Positions 1 through 10,363 of a stretch of DNA of 64,000 bases are shown here, in pieces. Source of the DNA: Stenotrophomonas maltophilia (GTDB lineage: Bacteria; Pseudomonadota; Gammaproteobacteria; Xanthomonadales; Xanthomonadaceae); contig WNDS01000002.1 of the NCBI GenBank assembly GCA_009912235.1, positions 372,001 through 436,000 of the forward strand. Direction: 5' to 3'. The translations under genes and the position numbers were made by a program. A model generated the notes under the pieces. The model was not told where the DNA came from. It worked only from the letters and a program-made list of their open reading frames with translations, and searched no databases. Position 1 is the first letter of the stretch. Every line of letters begins with the position of its first letter.

Positions 1-1376
1 CGGCCGTTGATGTCCTTGAGCTCGGCAACGTGGCTGTTGGCCACCTCGCCGAAGAAGATGCGCTTGTACAGCCACAGGGTGTAGGCCGCGCCGATGATGA
101 GCGTGGTGGCTGCGCCCAGGGCGATCCACGGATTGCGCTGGAACGAGGCCAGGATGACCATGAACTCGCCAACGAAACCGCTGGTGCCCGGCAGGCCGGC
201 ATTGGCCATGAAGAACAGCATGGCGAAGGTGGCAAACCACGGCATCATGTTGACCACGCCGCCGTAATCGGCGATGCGGCGGCTGTGCATGCGGTCATAC
301 AGCACGCCCACGCAGGAGAACATCGCGCCGGACACGAAGCCGTGCGAGATCATCTGCACCATCGCACCCTGCAGGCCCAGGCGTGCGGCGTCGGCATTGC
401 CGGCCTCACGCACCAGCCACAGGGCGATGAAGGTGCCCAGGGTGACAAAGCCCATGTGCGCGATCGACGAATAGGCGATCAGCTTCTTCATGTCGTCCTG
501 CACCAGGGCGACCAGGCCGACGTAGATCACGGCGATCAGCGACAGCGCGATGACCAGCCAGGCCCGCTCGTGCGAAGCATCGGGCACGATCGGCAGGTTG
601 AAGCGCAGGAAGCCGTAGCCACCGATCTTCAGCGCGATGGCGGCCAGGATGACCGAACCGGCGGTCGGCGCTTCCACGTGGGCGTCCGGCAGCCAGGTGT
701 GCACCGGGAACATCGGCACCTTCACCGCGAAGGCGATGAGGAAGGCGAAGAAGATCCAGGTCTGTTCGCGGGCGCTCAGCGACAGTGCGTACAGATCGGC
801 CAGCTGGAAGCTGCCGCCCTTCAGGTACAGGTAGATCAGCGCCACCAGCATCAGCACCGAGCCGAGGAAGGTGTACAGGAAGAACTTCAGTGCGGCGTAG
901 ATGCGACGCGGACCACCCCAGACACCGATGATCAGGAACATCGGGATCAGCATGGCCTCGAAGAACACGTAGAACAGCATCGCGTCGGTGGCCGAGAAGA
1001 TGCCGACGGTGACGCCTTCCAGGATCAGGAAGGCGGCCACGTACTGGTTCACGCGCTTGTCGATGGCGCTCCAGGCACCGATCAGGGCCAGCACGCCGAC
1101 CAGGGTGGTCAGCAGGATCAGGGCGACGGCGATACCGTCCACGCCGAGGTTGTAGCCGATGCTGTACGCCGGGATCCACGCATGGGTCTCGACGAACTGC
1201 AGGCCTTCGGCCGCCGCGTTGTAGCCGCTGAGCAGCGACAGGCTGGCGACGAAGGTCAGCACGGCGACGCCCAGCGACGCCCAGCGGGCGGTCTGTGCGT
1301 CACGGATGGCAAGGATCAGGGCACTGCCGATGATCGGCAGCCAGATGAGGACACTGAGTAGGGGCCAGTTCGACAC
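1..1376 (-). CDS. nuoM: NADH-quinone oxidoreductase subunit M (3' part cut by window edge)
   Basis: Membrane subunit of respiratory complex I and one of its three antiporter-like proton channels. The frame reads cleanly from a GTG start (first residues VSNWPLLSVLIWLPIIGSAL) to the window edge, giving about 458 residues of a family usually near 500, so only the C-terminus is missing. Antiporter signatures are visible, including LPDAHVEAPTAGSVILAA and AYSSIAHMGF, in a protein that is almost wholly hydrophobic. It follows nuoL by 23 bases in the same operon. The GTG start is chosen because no in-frame ATG lies nearby and the sequence after it matches the usual NuoM N-terminus. Confidence 0.96.
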   Translation of the reverse strand, partial: MSNWPLLSVLIWLPIIGSALILAIRDAQTARWASLGVAVLTFVASLSLLSGYNAAAEGLQFVETHAWIPAYSIGYNLGVDGIAVALILLTTLVGVLALIGAWSAIDKRVNQYVAAFLILEGVTVGIFSATDAMLFYVFFEAMLIPMFLIIGVWGGPRRIYAALKFFLYTFLGSVLMLVALIYLYLKGGSFQLADLYALSLSAREQTWIFFAFLIAFAVKVPMFPVHTWLPDAHVEAPTAGSVILAAIALKIGGYGFLRFNLPIVPDASHERAWLVIALSLIAVIYVGLVALVQDDMKKLIAYSSIAHMGFVTLGTFIALWLVREAGNADAARLGLQGAMVQMISHGFVSGAMFSCVGVLYDRMHSRRIADYGGVVNMMPWFATFAMLFFMANAGLPGTSGFVGEFMVILASFQRNPWIALGAATTLIIGAAYTLWLYKRIFFGEVANSHVAELKDING

Positions 1377-1399
1377 GTCTTCTTATTCCGTACAGGTCA

Positions 1400-3586
1400 T
1401 CAACGCAGGTAATGCATCAGTGCGCCCAGCAGGGCAATCAGGCCGATGATCATCGCGAAGGCGTAGTGATAGAGGAAACCGGATTGGGCACGACGCAGCA
1501 CGCCGGCTGCAACGTCCACAACACGTGCCGAGAGATTGACCACACCGTCGACGATGTTGCTGTCGATCCAGCGCGAGACCCTGCCCAGCTTGACGCTGCC
1601 GCCGGCAAAGCCATCGATCCACAGCTTGTCGAAGCCGTACTTGTTTTCCAGCACCGACACCAGCGGGGCAAAGGTCTTGCGGGCCTTGCCAGCCAGGTCC
1701 GGCTTCCACAGGTAGAACAGCGCCGCCAGCAGGAAGCCTGCAACGGTCAGCCAGAAGGCCGGTGCCATCATGCCGTGGATCGCGAAGGCGACCGGGCCAT
1801 GGAACTCTTCGCCCAGGAAGCCGACCGTGTTCCTCGCCGGATCGTAGAAATCAACGATGCCGGTGAAGAAGGTGTGCGCCTGGCCCTTGATCGCGTCGTG
1901 GGCGTGGTGGCCGGCCCAGTCGGTGCCGTACAGCATCGGACCGACGCTGAAGAAGCCGATGGCGATCGAGGGGATGGCCAGCAGGATCAGCGGCAGGGTC
2001 ACCACCCACGGGGTTTCGTGCGGCTCATGCGGACCGTGGCCATGGCCGTGGTCGTCATGCGCGTCGCCATGGCGGGCATCGGCGTGGTGCGCGTCAGCGG
2101 CATGGTGATCGTCATGGCCGTGGCTGTCGTGGCCGTGGTCATCGTGGTGCGCGTCGCGGAAGCGTTCCGGACCATGGAAGGTCATGAACAGCAGGCGGAA
2201 GCTGTAGAAGCTGGTGACGATGACGCCGCCCAGCACCGCCCAGTAGCCATAGGTGGCCGCCCAGCTGTTGGACAGGTGCGCGTGCACCTCGGCCGCCTCG
2301 ATGATGGCGTCCTTCGAGTAGAAGCCGGAGAAGAACGGCGTACCGACCAGGGCCAGCGTACCGATCCACATGGTGATGAAGGTGATCGGCATGTACTTGC
2401 GCAGGCCGCCCATCTTGCGCATGTCCTGCTCGTGGTGCATGGCGATGATGACCAAGCCGGCACCCAGGAACAGCAGCGCCTTGAAGAAGGCGTGGGTCAT
2501 CAGGTGGAACACTGCGGCCGAATAGGCCGACACGCCCAGCGCCACGGTCATGTAGCCCAGCTGCGAGAGCGTGGAGTACGCGACGACGCGCTTGATGTCG
2601 TTCTGCACGATGCCGATCAGGCCGGTGAAGAACGCCGTGGTGGCACCGATGAACAGCACGAAGTTCAGCGCGGTCTGCGACAGCTCGAACAGCGGCGACA
2701 TGCGGGTGACCATGAAGATGCCCGCGGTGACCATGGTCGCGGCGTGGATCAGCGCCGAGATCGGGGTCGGGCCTTCCATCGAGTCCGGCAGCCACACGTG
2801 CAGCGGCACCTGGGCCGACTTGCCCATGGCACCGATGAACAGGCAGATGCAGATCAGCGTGGCGATCGACCAGACCACCGGCTCGCTCATGAACTGGTAG
2901 CCGAACAGGCTGCCGTCCCAGATCTGCAGCTGCGCGCGCGGGTCACCCAGGATGGTGGCGTGCGAGAACACTTCGGAGTAGTCCAAGGTGCCGAACACCC
3001 ACAGCACGCCGGCGATGCCCACCAGGAAGCCGAAGTCACCGACGCGGTTGACCAGGAACGCCTTCATGTTGGCGAAGATCGCGGTCGGGCGCTTGAACCA
3101 GAAGCCGATCAGCAGGTACGACACCAGGCCCACAGCTTCCCAGCCGAAGAACAGCTGCAGGAAGTTGTTGCTCATCACCAGGGTGAGCATGGAGAAGGTG
3201 AACAGCGAGATGTAGCTGAAGAAGCGCTGGTAGCCCGGGTCTTCTTCCATGTAGCCGATGGTGTAGATGTGCACCAGCAGCGACACGAAGGTGACCACCG
3301 CCATCATCATCGCGGTCAACTTGTCGACCATGAAGCCGACGTGGGCCGAGTACTGGCCGACCTCGAAGAAGGTGTAGATGTTCTGGTTGAACGGCTGTGC
3401 GCCACCCCAGAGCAGCTGGTACAGCGTGTACATCGACAGCGCGCAGCTGACCGCCACGCCGAGGATGGTGACGGTCTGCGCGCCGAAGCGCTTGACCTGG
3501 CGACCGAACAGGCCGGCGATGATGCTGCCGAACAGCGGTGCAAACACCGCTGCGATCAACAGACTCTTGGAGAGAGTGATTTCCAT
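1400..3586 (-). CDS. nuoL: NADH-quinone oxidoreductase subunit L
   Basis: The largest antiporter-like membrane subunit of complex I (728 aa), which carries the long lateral helix and a proton channel. The signature LPDSMEGPTPISALIHAAT and the preceding lysine of GAMGKSAQVP are present, as are multiple membrane segments and the C-terminal hydrophobic anchor. Roughly residues 476-525 hold an inserted loop made almost only of His, Asp, Gly and Ala (for example HHDDHGHDSHGHDDHH). The E. coli protein has no comparable loop, which accounts for the length above about 610 aa. It lies 7 bases after nuoK. Identification is firm; what the His-rich loop does is unknown. Confidence 0.98.
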   Translation of the reverse strand: MEITLSKSLLIAAVFAPLFGSIIAGLFGRQVKRFGAQTVTILGVAVSCALSMYTLYQLLWGGAQPFNQNIYTFFEVGQYSAHVGFMVDKLTAMMMAVVTFVSLLVHIYTIGYMEEDPGYQRFFSYISLFTFSMLTLVMSNNFLQLFFGWEAVGLVSYLLIGFWFKRPTAIFANMKAFLVNRVGDFGFLVGIAGVLWVFGTLDYSEVFSHATILGDPRAQLQIWDGSLFGYQFMSEPVVWSIATLICICLFIGAMGKSAQVPLHVWLPDSMEGPTPISALIHAATMVTAGIFMVTRMSPLFELSQTALNFVLFIGATTAFFTGLIGIVQNDIKRVVAYSTLSQLGYMTVALGVSAYSAAVFHLMTHAFFKALLFLGAGLVIIAMHHEQDMRKMGGLRKYMPITFITMWIGTLALVGTPFFSGFYSKDAIIEAAEVHAHLSNSWAATYGYWAVLGGVIVTSFYSFRLLFMTFHGPERFRDAHHDDHGHDSHGHDDHHAADAHHADARHGDAHDDHGHGHGPHEPHETPWVVTLPLILLAIPSIAIGFFSVGPMLYGTDWAGHHAHDAIKGQAHTFFTGIVDFYDPARNTVGFLGEEFHGPVAFAIHGMMAPAFWLTVAGFLLAALFYLWKPDLAGKARKTFAPLVSVLENKYGFDKLWIDGFAGGSVKLGRVSRWIDSNIVDGVVNLSARVVDVAAGVLRRAQSGFLYHYAFAMIIGLIALLGALMHYLR

Positions 3587-3593
3587 CTGTGGA

Positions 3594-3899
3594 TCAGCCC
3601 TTCAACGAATCGACTTCGCCGACATTGATCGTGCGGCGTGTGCGGAACAGGGTCACCAGGATCGCCAGGCCGATGGCGGCCTCGGCAGCGGCGACAGTCA
3701 GGATGAAGAACACGAACAGCTGACCGGACGGGTCCCCCAGCTCGCGCGAGAACCCGACGAAGTTGATGTTCACCGACAGCAGCATCAACTCGATGGACAT
3801 CAGCAGGACGATGATGTTCTTGCGGTTGAGGAAGATGCCGGCAAGGCTGATGCAGAACAGCACCGCGCCCAATGCCAGGATGTGGCCCAGAGTGATCAT
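3594..3899 (-). CDS. nuoK: NADH-quinone oxidoreductase subunit K
   Basis: Small three-helix membrane subunit of complex I (101 aa, normal length), related to MrpC antiporter subunits. The buried glutamate of helix 2 is visible in [19 protein letters not shown], and the second conserved glutamate lies in [11 protein letters not shown]. The start overlaps the end of nuoJ by four bases (ATGA), which suggests translational coupling inside the nuo operon. No irregularities were seen. Confidence 0.97.
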   Translation of the reverse strand: MITLGHILALGAVLFCISLAGIFLNRKNIIVLLMSIELMLLSVNINFVGFSRELGDPSGQLFVFFILTVAAAEAAIGLAILVTLFRTRRTINVGEVDSLKG

Positions 3900-4555
3900 G
3901 CCTTGGTCTCCTCGTCGCCCGCGGCCGGCTTGGTGGTGCAGTGAACCAGCGGCGTCTCGACGTCCATCTTGACCACGCGCAGGCGGTCATGGGCCTTGAC
4001 CATGGTCTGATCGCCCGGGTTCTGGGTCTTCAGGCCGGTGCGGCGGCGCAGGGTCAGCATGACGGCGGCCACCACGGCCACGGTCAGGATGACGGCGGCG
4101 AACTCGAACGGCAGCAGGTATTCGGTGAACAGGCTGCGTGCCAGCCAGGTGATGTTCGAGCTGTCAGCGGCCAGCGCTGCGGCGTTGTCGGCCGGGAACG
4201 GGTTGACCGCCCTGCCCTTCACACCGATCAGCATCAGCATCTGCACCAGCATGGCCACGGCCACGATCAGGCCCACCGGCAGGTAGCGCACCCAGCCTTC
4301 GCGCAGGTTCGCCGGGTCGATGTCGAGCATCATCACCACGAACAGGAACAGCACCATCACCGCACCCACGTAGACCAGCACCAGTGCCACGCCGAGGAAC
4401 TCGGCGCCCACCAGCAGCCACACGCAGGCGATGGAGAAGAAGGTCAGCACCAGGCAGAGCACGGCGTGCACGGGGTTGCGCACGCTGATCACCGCACCGG
4501 CCGAAACCGTTGCCGCGATGGCGAACACCCAGAAAGCGATATTTACCCAATCCAT
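3896..4555 (-). CDS. nuoJ: NADH-quinone oxidoreductase subunit J
   Basis: Membrane subunit of complex I (219 aa) located near the quinone-site end of the membrane arm. Five hydrophobic segments are visible, with the conserved helix-3 region [15 protein letters not shown]. The C-terminal tail after the last helix is hydrophilic ([20 protein letters not shown]) and longer than in E. coli. It sits 9 bases after nuoI and overlaps nuoK by four bases. Confidence 0.97.
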   Translation of the reverse strand: MDWVNIAFWVFAIAATVSAGAVISVRNPVHAVLCLVLTFFSIACVWLLVGAEFLGVALVLVYVGAVMVLFLFVVMMLDIDPANLREGWVRYLPVGLIVAVAMLVQMLMLIGVKGRAVNPFPADNAAALAADSSNITWLARSLFTEYLLPFEFAAVILTVAVVAAVMLTLRRRTGLKTQNPGDQTMVKAHDRLRVVKMDVETPLVHCTTKPAAGDEETKA

Positions 4556-4564
4556 CTCTCGACC

Positions 4565-5053
4565 TCAGCGGTAAGCGGCATCAGCGGCACGACGCTCGGC
4601 GATCTCGGTTTCGAGACGGTCGCCCAGGGCCAGCAGCTGCGGCTTGGTAGCGATGTTTTCGCCACGATTCTCGAAGTGGTACTCGAGGATGTGGGTCTCG
4701 ACGATCGAGTCCACCGGGCAGCTTTCTTCACAGAAGCCGCAGAAGATGCACTTGAACAGATCGATGTCGTAGCGGGTGGTACGGCGGGTGCCGTCTTCAC
4801 GCTTGGCCGAGTCGATGGTGATGGCCAGCGCCGGGCACACCGCTTCGCACAGCTTGCAGGCGATGCAGCGCTCTTCACCGTTGGGGTAACGGCGCAGGGC
4901 GTGCAGGCCACGGAAGCGCGGCGACTGCGGGAACTTCTCCATCGGGTACATCATCGTGTACTTGGGCTTGAAGCTGTACTTCAGCGTCAGCCACAGGCCG
5001 GCCAGCAGTTCGAGCAGCAGCAGGCTCTTGAAGTAATGGGTAATCCTGTTCAT
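4565..5053 (-). CDS. nuoI: NADH-quinone oxidoreductase subunit I (two 4Fe-4S clusters)
   Basis: Peripheral-arm ferredoxin-like subunit carrying clusters N6a and N6b, passing electrons from NuoG to NuoB. Two CxxCxxCxxxCP motifs are plain: [12 protein letters not shown] and [12 protein letters not shown]. The length of 162 aa matches close relatives. The frame is also open one codon upstream to a GTG, directly after the nuoH stop, but the ATG beginning [10 protein letters not shown] matches the family and is preferred. It is part of the continuous minus-strand nuo operon. Confidence 0.97.
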   Translation of the reverse strand: MNRITHYFKSLLLLELLAGLWLTLKYSFKPKYTMMYPMEKFPQSPRFRGLHALRRYPNGEERCIACKLCEAVCPALAITIDSAKREDGTRRTTRYDIDLFKCIFCGFCEESCPVDSIVETHILEYHFENRGENIATKPQLLALGDRLETEIAERRAADAAYR

Positions 5054-5056
5054 CAC

Positions 5057-6151
5057 TTAGACGCCCTTTTGAATCACGCCGAAGAACACCATGACGGCGG
5101 TAACCGCGATCCACAGAATGGCCAGCGGGATGAAGACCTTCCAGCCCAAGCGCATGATCTGGTCATAGCGGAAGCGCGGGAAGCTGGCACGGAACCAGAT
5201 GTAGGCACTGGCGAAGAAGAACACCTTGACGAACAGCCACGGTGCACCGCCCTTCCAGATCCAGTCGACCAGCGACGAGACATCGCCAAGGTTGACCCAG
5301 CCCTGGATCGGGCTCAGCCATCCGCCGAGGAAGAAGATCGAGATCAGGAAGCTGATCAGGATCATGTTCGCGTATTCGGCCAGGAAGAACAGCGCGAAGG
5401 CGCCGCCGGAGTACTCGACCATGTGGCCGGCCACGATTTCCGATTCGCCTTCCACCACGTCGAACGGCGCGCGGTTGGTTTCAGCCACGCCCGACACCCA
5501 GTAGATGACGAACAGCGGGAACAGCGGGATCAGGAACCAGTCGAAGAAGCCGGAGCTGCCGGCCTGGGCCATCACGATGTTGCTCAGGTTCAGGCTGCCC
5601 GCCGCGATCATCACGCCGACCAGCGCAAAGCCCATGGCGATTTCGTAGCTGATCATCTGTGCCGAGGCGCGCATGGCACCCAGGAACGCGTACTTCGAGT
5701 TGGACGCCCAACCGGCCAGGATGATGCCGTAGATGCCCAGCGAGGTCATCGCCAGCAGGTACAGCAGGCCGGCGTTGGCGTTGGAGAGCACGATCTGCGA
5801 GTCGAACGGCACCACCGACCAGGCCGCGAAGGCCGGGGCCAGGGTGATCAGCGGCGCCAGCAGGAAGATCGCCTTGTTGGCGCTGCTGGGCTGCAGGACT
5901 TCCTTGAACAGCAGCTTGAAGACGTCGGCGAAGGCCTGGAAGATGCCCATGCCCACGTACATCGGACCATGGCGGACATGCATCCAGCCGATCAGCTTGC
6001 GCTCCCAGACCACGTAGAAGGCCACCGAGACGATCACCGGCACGGTGATCACCAGGATCTTCAGGATGATCCAGAGCAGCGCACCGATGTCACCGAGGAC
6101 GAGCAGCCACTGGTGCAGCGGGTCGACTGCGTTAATCAGCAATTCGTTCAT
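5057..6151 (-). CDS. nuoH: NADH-quinone oxidoreductase subunit H
   Basis: Membrane subunit of complex I (364 aa) at the joint between peripheral and membrane arms; it helps form the quinone chamber. The family signature [16 protein letters not shown] is present, along with about eight hydrophobic segments. The start overlaps the nuoG stop by four bases (ATGA). Length and sequence are ordinary for the family. Confidence 0.98.
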   Translation of the reverse strand: MNELLINAVDPLHQWLLVLGDIGALLWIILKILVITVPVIVSVAFYVVWERKLIGWMHVRHGPMYVGMGIFQAFADVFKLLFKEVLQPSSANKAIFLLAPLITLAPAFAAWSVVPFDSQIVLSNANAGLLYLLAMTSLGIYGIILAGWASNSKYAFLGAMRASAQMISYEIAMGFALVGVMIAAGSLNLSNIVMAQAGSSGFFDWFLIPLFPLFVIYWVSGVAETNRAPFDVVEGESEIVAGHMVEYSGGAFALFFLAEYANMILISFLISIFFLGGWLSPIQGWVNLGDVSSLVDWIWKGGAPWLFVKVFFFASAYIWFRASFPRFRYDQIMRLGWKVFIPLAILWIAVTAVMVFFGVIQKGV

Positions 6152-8397
6152 GCTGCCACCACCGTTACACGTGCGGCACCCAGCGGTGCGGTTGCACCGT
6201 GGCCCGATTCAATCCAGACCGAACCCGCGGCGACGCGGGCGTCGACCACCACCGGCAGGGTGGCACGGCCAGCGTCGGTGCCGACCTTGGCCATCTGCCC
6301 TTCCTGCAGCTGCAGGCGTGCGGCGTCATCGGCATTGAGCACGATGCGCGGCGCGCTGTTCAGCGGGTGCGACTGCAGCGCCGGCGCGCGGCGGACCACG
6401 GCGTCGGTGCGGTAGATCGCGGCGGTGGACGCCACTTCCAGGCCTTCGCCGGCAACCACCGGCTGGGCCGAGGTGGCCACGTTGACCGACACCGGTGCCA
6501 GGCTGGCACGCAGGCCGGCCAGGTCGGTGAATTCGAAACCGGCCACGGCCAGTTCGCCGCCCAGCGCACGCAGCACGCGCCAGCCTTCACGGGCCTCGCC
6601 CGGCAGCTTGCCGCCGGCACGCGCCGACTGCTCGCGACCATCGAGGTTGGTCAGGGTGGCGTCCACTTCCGGCAGTACACCGATCGGCAGGATCACGTCG
6701 GCGACATCGCGGGTCGAGGCGCAGGCGAAGTGGCTGAAGGCCACGACCTGGGCACCGGCCAACGCCTTGCGCGCGGCGGGGGCATCGGCGAAGTCCAGGC
6801 CCGGTTCCAGGCCATAGACCACGTAGGCCTTGCGCGGGTCGGCAAGCATGGCAGCCACGTCCTTGCCGGCCGGCAGCACGCCGGCGCGGGACAGGCCCAC
6901 GGCATTGGCGCCCTGCGGGATGCGGCACAGCTTGGCACCGGTAGCGGCAGCGAAATCACGCGCGGCAGCGCGGATGGCGGCGGCCTGCGGGTGGTTTTCG
7001 GCAATGCCGCCGACGATCAGCACGGTGTTGGCACCGCCCTGCACCGCCGAACGCAGCGCTTCGCTGGCCAGCGCGTCGACGAACTTCGACGGGGCGACGA
7101 TCTGCTTGCCGGCGATGCCGAAGGCGAAGTCGAAGTCCACCGGGTTGACACCGTGGATCTTCGCGCCCTTGGTGGTCTGCGCCTTGCGCAGGCGGGCGTG
7201 CAGCAGCGGCAGTTCGTGGCGGATGTTGCTGCCCAGAACGACGATGCGGTCGGCGGCTTCGATCTCGGCCAGCGGCAGGCCGAACACTTCGGCGGTGGCG
7301 GCGTCGGAGAAGTCGCGGTTGTTGATGCGGTGGTCGATGTTGCTCGAGCCCAGGCCCTTGGCCAGACGGGCCAGCAGCGCGCCTTCCTCGTTGGAGGTGG
7401 ACGGGTGCACCAGCACGCCGAGGCTGTCGCCCTGGTTGGCCTTCAGGATCTCGGCGGCAGCGGCCAGGCCTTCGGCCCAGGTCACTTCCTTCCATTCGCC
7501 ATTGACCTTGCGCAGCGGCTTGACCGCACGGTCTTCGCTGTACAGGCCCTGGTGCGAATAGCGGTCACGGTCGGACAGCCAGCACTCGTTCACCGCTTCG
7601 TTGTCGCGCGGCACGGTGCGCAGCACTTCGCCGCGGCGCACGTGCAGGAACAGGTTCGAACCCATCGCATCGTGGTAGCCCAGCGATTCGCGCGCGGTCA
7701 GTTCCCACGGGCGGGCGCGGAACTGGAACACCTTGTTGGTCAGCGCGCCGACCGGGCAGACGTCCACCACGTTGCCCGAAAGCTCGGTGGTCAGCGGCTT
7801 GCCGTCGTAGGTGCCGATCTGCAGGTTCTCGCCGCGGTACATGCCACCCAGTTCATAGGTGCCTGCCACGTCGGCGGTGAAGCGCACGCAGCGGGTGCAC
7901 TGGATGCAGCGGGTCATCTCGGCGGCAACCAGCGGGCCCATGTCTTCGTCGGGCACCACGCGCTTGCGTTCGTTGAAGCGGCTGACCGAACGGCCATAGC
8001 CCAGCGAGACGTCCTGCAGTTCGCATTCGCCGCCCTGGTCGCAGATCGGGCAGTCCAGCGGGTGGTTGATGAGCAGGAACTCCATCACCGAACGCTGGAA
8101 CTTGAGCGCCTTTTCACTGCGGGTGGCGACCTTCATGCCGTCCATCACCGGAGTGGCGCAGGCCGGCGCCGGCTTCGGCGACTTCTCCACGTCCACCAGG
8201 CACATGCGGCAGTTGGCGGCGATCGGCAGCTTCTCGTGGTAGCAGAAGCGCGGGATCGAGATGCCGGCCTTGTCGGCCGCCTGGATGATCATCGAGCCCT
8301 TGGGCACGACCAGGGAACGGCCGTCGATCTCGACGGTGACGTGCCCTTCCGGCACGACCGCCGGGGTCACGCCCGGGTTGTTGGGTTGCGCGCTCAT
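6148..8397 (-). CDS. nuoG: NADH-quinone oxidoreductase subunit G (Fe-S)
   Basis: Large peripheral-arm subunit (749 aa). An N-terminal ferredoxin fold (about residues 20-105, with cysteines in [16 protein letters not shown]) is followed by the HxxxCxxCxxxxxC region [14 protein letters not shown], then [10 protein letters not shown] for clusters N4 and N5. The rest is a molybdopterin-oxidoreductase-like domain that binds no cofactor in this family. The four-cysteine site for extra cluster N7, present in E. coli after the WEL motif, is absent: the stretch reads [18 protein letters not shown] with no Cys. It overlaps both nuoF and nuoH by ATGA. Confidence 0.97.
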   Translation of the reverse strand: MSAQPNNPGVTPAVVPEGHVTVEIDGRSLVVPKGSMIIQAADKAGISIPRFCYHEKLPIAANCRMCLVDVEKSPKPAPACATPVMDGMKVATRSEKALKFQRSVMEFLLINHPLDCPICDQGGECELQDVSLGYGRSVSRFNERKRVVPDEDMGPLVAAEMTRCIQCTRCVRFTADVAGTYELGGMYRGENLQIGTYDGKPLTTELSGNVVDVCPVGALTNKVFQFRARPWELTARESLGYHDAMGSNLFLHVRRGEVLRTVPRDNEAVNECWLSDRDRYSHQGLYSEDRAVKPLRKVNGEWKEVTWAEGLAAAAEILKANQGDSLGVLVHPSTSNEEGALLARLAKGLGSSNIDHRINNRDFSDAATAEVFGLPLAEIEAADRIVVLGSNIRHELPLLHARLRKAQTTKGAKIHGVNPVDFDFAFGIAGKQIVAPSKFVDALASEALRSAVQGGANTVLIVGGIAENHPQAAAIRAAARDFAAATGAKLCRIPQGANAVGLSRAGVLPAGKDVAAMLADPRKAYVVYGLEPGLDFADAPAARKALAGAQVVAFSHFACASTRDVADVILPIGVLPEVDATLTNLDGREQSARAGGKLPGEAREGWRVLRALGGELAVAGFEFTDLAGLRASLAPVSVNVATSAQPVVAGEGLEVASTAAIYRTDAVVRRAPALQSHPLNSAPRIVLNADDAARLQLQEGQMAKVGTDAGRATLPVVVDARVAAGSVWIESGHGATAPLGAARVTVVAA

Positions 8398-9734
8398 GCG
8401 GCGGCTGCCTCCACCTTCTTGCCGTCAACCATCGAATGACCGTTGACGATGTAGTACTCGAATTCGTCCCAGAACTGGCGCAGGAAGCCCTGGATGGGCC
8501 ATGCCGCCGCTTCGCCGAACGCACAGATGGTGTGGCCTTCGATCTGGCCGGCCACGGCCTTCAGCTGGTGCAGGTCTTCCATCGTGGCCTTGCCGGCAAC
8601 GATGCGCTCCAGCACGCGGTGCATCCAGCCGGTGCCTTCGCGGCACGGGGTGCACTGGCCACAGGATTCCTTGTGGAAGAACTGGCTGATGCGGCAGGCG
8701 AACTTCACGCAGCAGACGCTGTCATCCAGCACCACGACAGCGCCCGAACCCAGGCCGGAGCCCAGTGCACGGATGGTGTCGTAGTCCATCGGCAGGCCCT
8801 TCAGCTCGGCCGCGGTCAGCACCGGCATGGACACGCCACCCGGAATCGCGCCCTTCAGGGTGCGGCCCGGACGCAGGCCACCGGCCATTTCCAGCAGGTC
8901 GTCGAAGGTGGTACCCAGCGGTACTTCGAAGTTGCCGCCGTTCTGCACGCAGCCGGACACGGAGAAGCACTTCGGGCCGCCATTGGCGGTCAGGCTCAGG
9001 CCCTTGAACCACTCCGGACCGTTGCGGATGATCGCCGGCACCGAACCGTAGGTCTCGGTGTTGTTGATCGTCGACGGCTTGCCGTACAGGCCGAAGTTGG
9101 CCGGGAACGGTGGCTTGTAGCGCGGCTGGCCCTTCTTGCCTTCCAGCGATTCCATCAGCGCGGTTTCTTCGCCGCAGATGTAGGCGCCGGCGCCGAGCGC
9201 GCCGTAGATGTCGATGTCCACGCCCGAACCCAGCACGTTCTTGCCCAGCCAGCCGTTGGCATAGGCATCGGCCAGGGCCTGTTCGAAGTTCTCGAACGGC
9301 TCGTGGTGGAATTCACCGCGCAGGTAGTTGTAGCCCACGGTCGAGCCGGTGGCGTAGCAGGCGATCGCCATGCCTTCCACGACCGAATGCGGGTTGTAGC
9401 GCAGGATGTCGCGGTCCTTGCAGGTGCCCGGCTCGGATTCGTCCGAGTTGCAGAGGATGTACTTCTGCATGGTGCCCTTGGGCATGAAGGACCACTTCAG
9501 GCCGGTCGGGAAGCCCGCGCCACCGCGCCCGCGCAGGCCGGAGGCCTTGACCATCTCGATGACCTGCTCCGGCGGGATCTTCTCTTCGAGGATCTTGCGC
9601 AGGGCAGCGTAGCCACCGGTCTTGAGGTAGCTTTCGTACGACCACGGGGTGTCGTAATGCAGGGTGGTGTAGACCACCTGGTGCGGCAGCGGCGCGGGGC
9701 CGACCGGACCCTTGGATTCGTGGTGATGTGCCAT
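8394..9734 (-). CDS. nuoF: NADH-quinone oxidoreductase subunit F (FMN, NADH binding)
   Basis: The NADH-oxidising subunit (446 aa) that holds FMN and cluster N3. The FMN/NADH loop [15 protein letters not shown] lies near residue 70, and the N3 ligands appear in [14 protein letters not shown] near residue 360. It follows nuoE after a four-base gap and overlaps nuoG by ATGA. With NuoE and NuoG it forms the dehydrogenase module of complex I on the cytoplasmic side. No anomalies. Confidence 0.98.
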   Translation of the reverse strand: MAHHHESKGPVGPAPLPHQVVYTTLHYDTPWSYESYLKTGGYAALRKILEEKIPPEQVIEMVKASGLRGRGGAGFPTGLKWSFMPKGTMQKYILCNSDESEPGTCKDRDILRYNPHSVVEGMAIACYATGSTVGYNYLRGEFHHEPFENFEQALADAYANGWLGKNVLGSGVDIDIYGALGAGAYICGEETALMESLEGKKGQPRYKPPFPANFGLYGKPSTINNTETYGSVPAIIRNGPEWFKGLSLTANGGPKCFSVSGCVQNGGNFEVPLGTTFDDLLEMAGGLRPGRTLKGAIPGGVSMPVLTAAELKGLPMDYDTIRALGSGLGSGAVVVLDDSVCCVKFACRISQFFHKESCGQCTPCREGTGWMHRVLERIVAGKATMEDLHQLKAVAGQIEGHTICAFGEAAAWPIQGFLRQFWDEFEYYIVNGHSMVDGKKVEAAAA

Positions 9735-9738
9735 GCCC

Positions 9739-10266
9739 TTACTCCAGCCCGTCCAGCAGCTCGTCGACCTTTTCCAGGGTCAGACGCTCATGGTAATGAC
9801 CGTTGATGACCATCATCGGTGCACCGCCGCAACCTGCCAGGCACTCTTCCTCGCGCTTGAGGTAGACGCGGCCGTCCGGGGTGGACTGGCCGTGCTTGAT
9901 GCCCAGCTTGTTCTCGCAATGGCGCACGATGTCCTCGGCGCCATTGAGCCAGCAGCTGATGTTGGTGCAGATGGCCGCGTTGTTGCGGCCCACCTTCTCG
10001 GTCTCGAACATCGAGTAGAAGCTGGCCACTTCATAGGCCCACACCGGCGGCAGGTCCAGGTACTTGGCCACGCCGGCGATCAGCTCGTCGGTCAGCCAGC
10101 CCTGGTTCTGCTCCTGGGCAGCGTGCAGGCCCTGCAGCACCGCCGAACGCTTGCGGTCCGGCGGGAACTTGGACAGCCAGTGATCGATGTGAGCGCGGGT
10201 CTTGTCGCTCAGCACCACCATCGGGTCGACGTCGCGCGCCGCCTCGAAATTACCTGTCGCCTTCAT
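9739..10266 (-). CDS. nuoE: NADH-quinone oxidoreductase subunit E (2Fe-2S)
   Basis: Thioredoxin-like subunit (175 aa) binding the off-path 2Fe-2S cluster N1a. Its four cysteines are visible in [11 protein letters not shown] and [12 protein letters not shown]. It lies 97 bases after nuoD, the largest gap within the operon. That gap holds GC-rich self-complementary sequence around GCGCCGGCTTGCGCCGGC but no gene. It is followed immediately by nuoF, its structural partner. Confidence 0.97.
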   Translation of the reverse strand: MKATGNFEAARDVDPMVVLSDKTRAHIDHWLSKFPPDRKRSAVLQGLHAAQEQNQGWLTDELIAGVAKYLDLPPVWAYEVASFYSMFETEKVGRNNAAICTNISCWLNGAEDIVRHCENKLGIKHGQSTPDGRVYLKREEECLAGCGGAPMMVINGHYHERLTLEKVDELLDGLE

Positions 10267-10363
10267 CGGCCGACCTCAGCGAAATGCATAACGTGAAATT
10301 CCAAGGACTGCAGCGCCGGCTTGCGCCGGCTGCCAGCAGCAGGCGTTGGCGTGGCGGCCGGCA

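Noticed and set aside
1412..3628. A 738-codon plus-strand open frame opposite nuoL
   Set aside because: It is antisense to a certain gene, is Gln/His/Arg-rich with no family features, and is the normal result of third-position GC bias.
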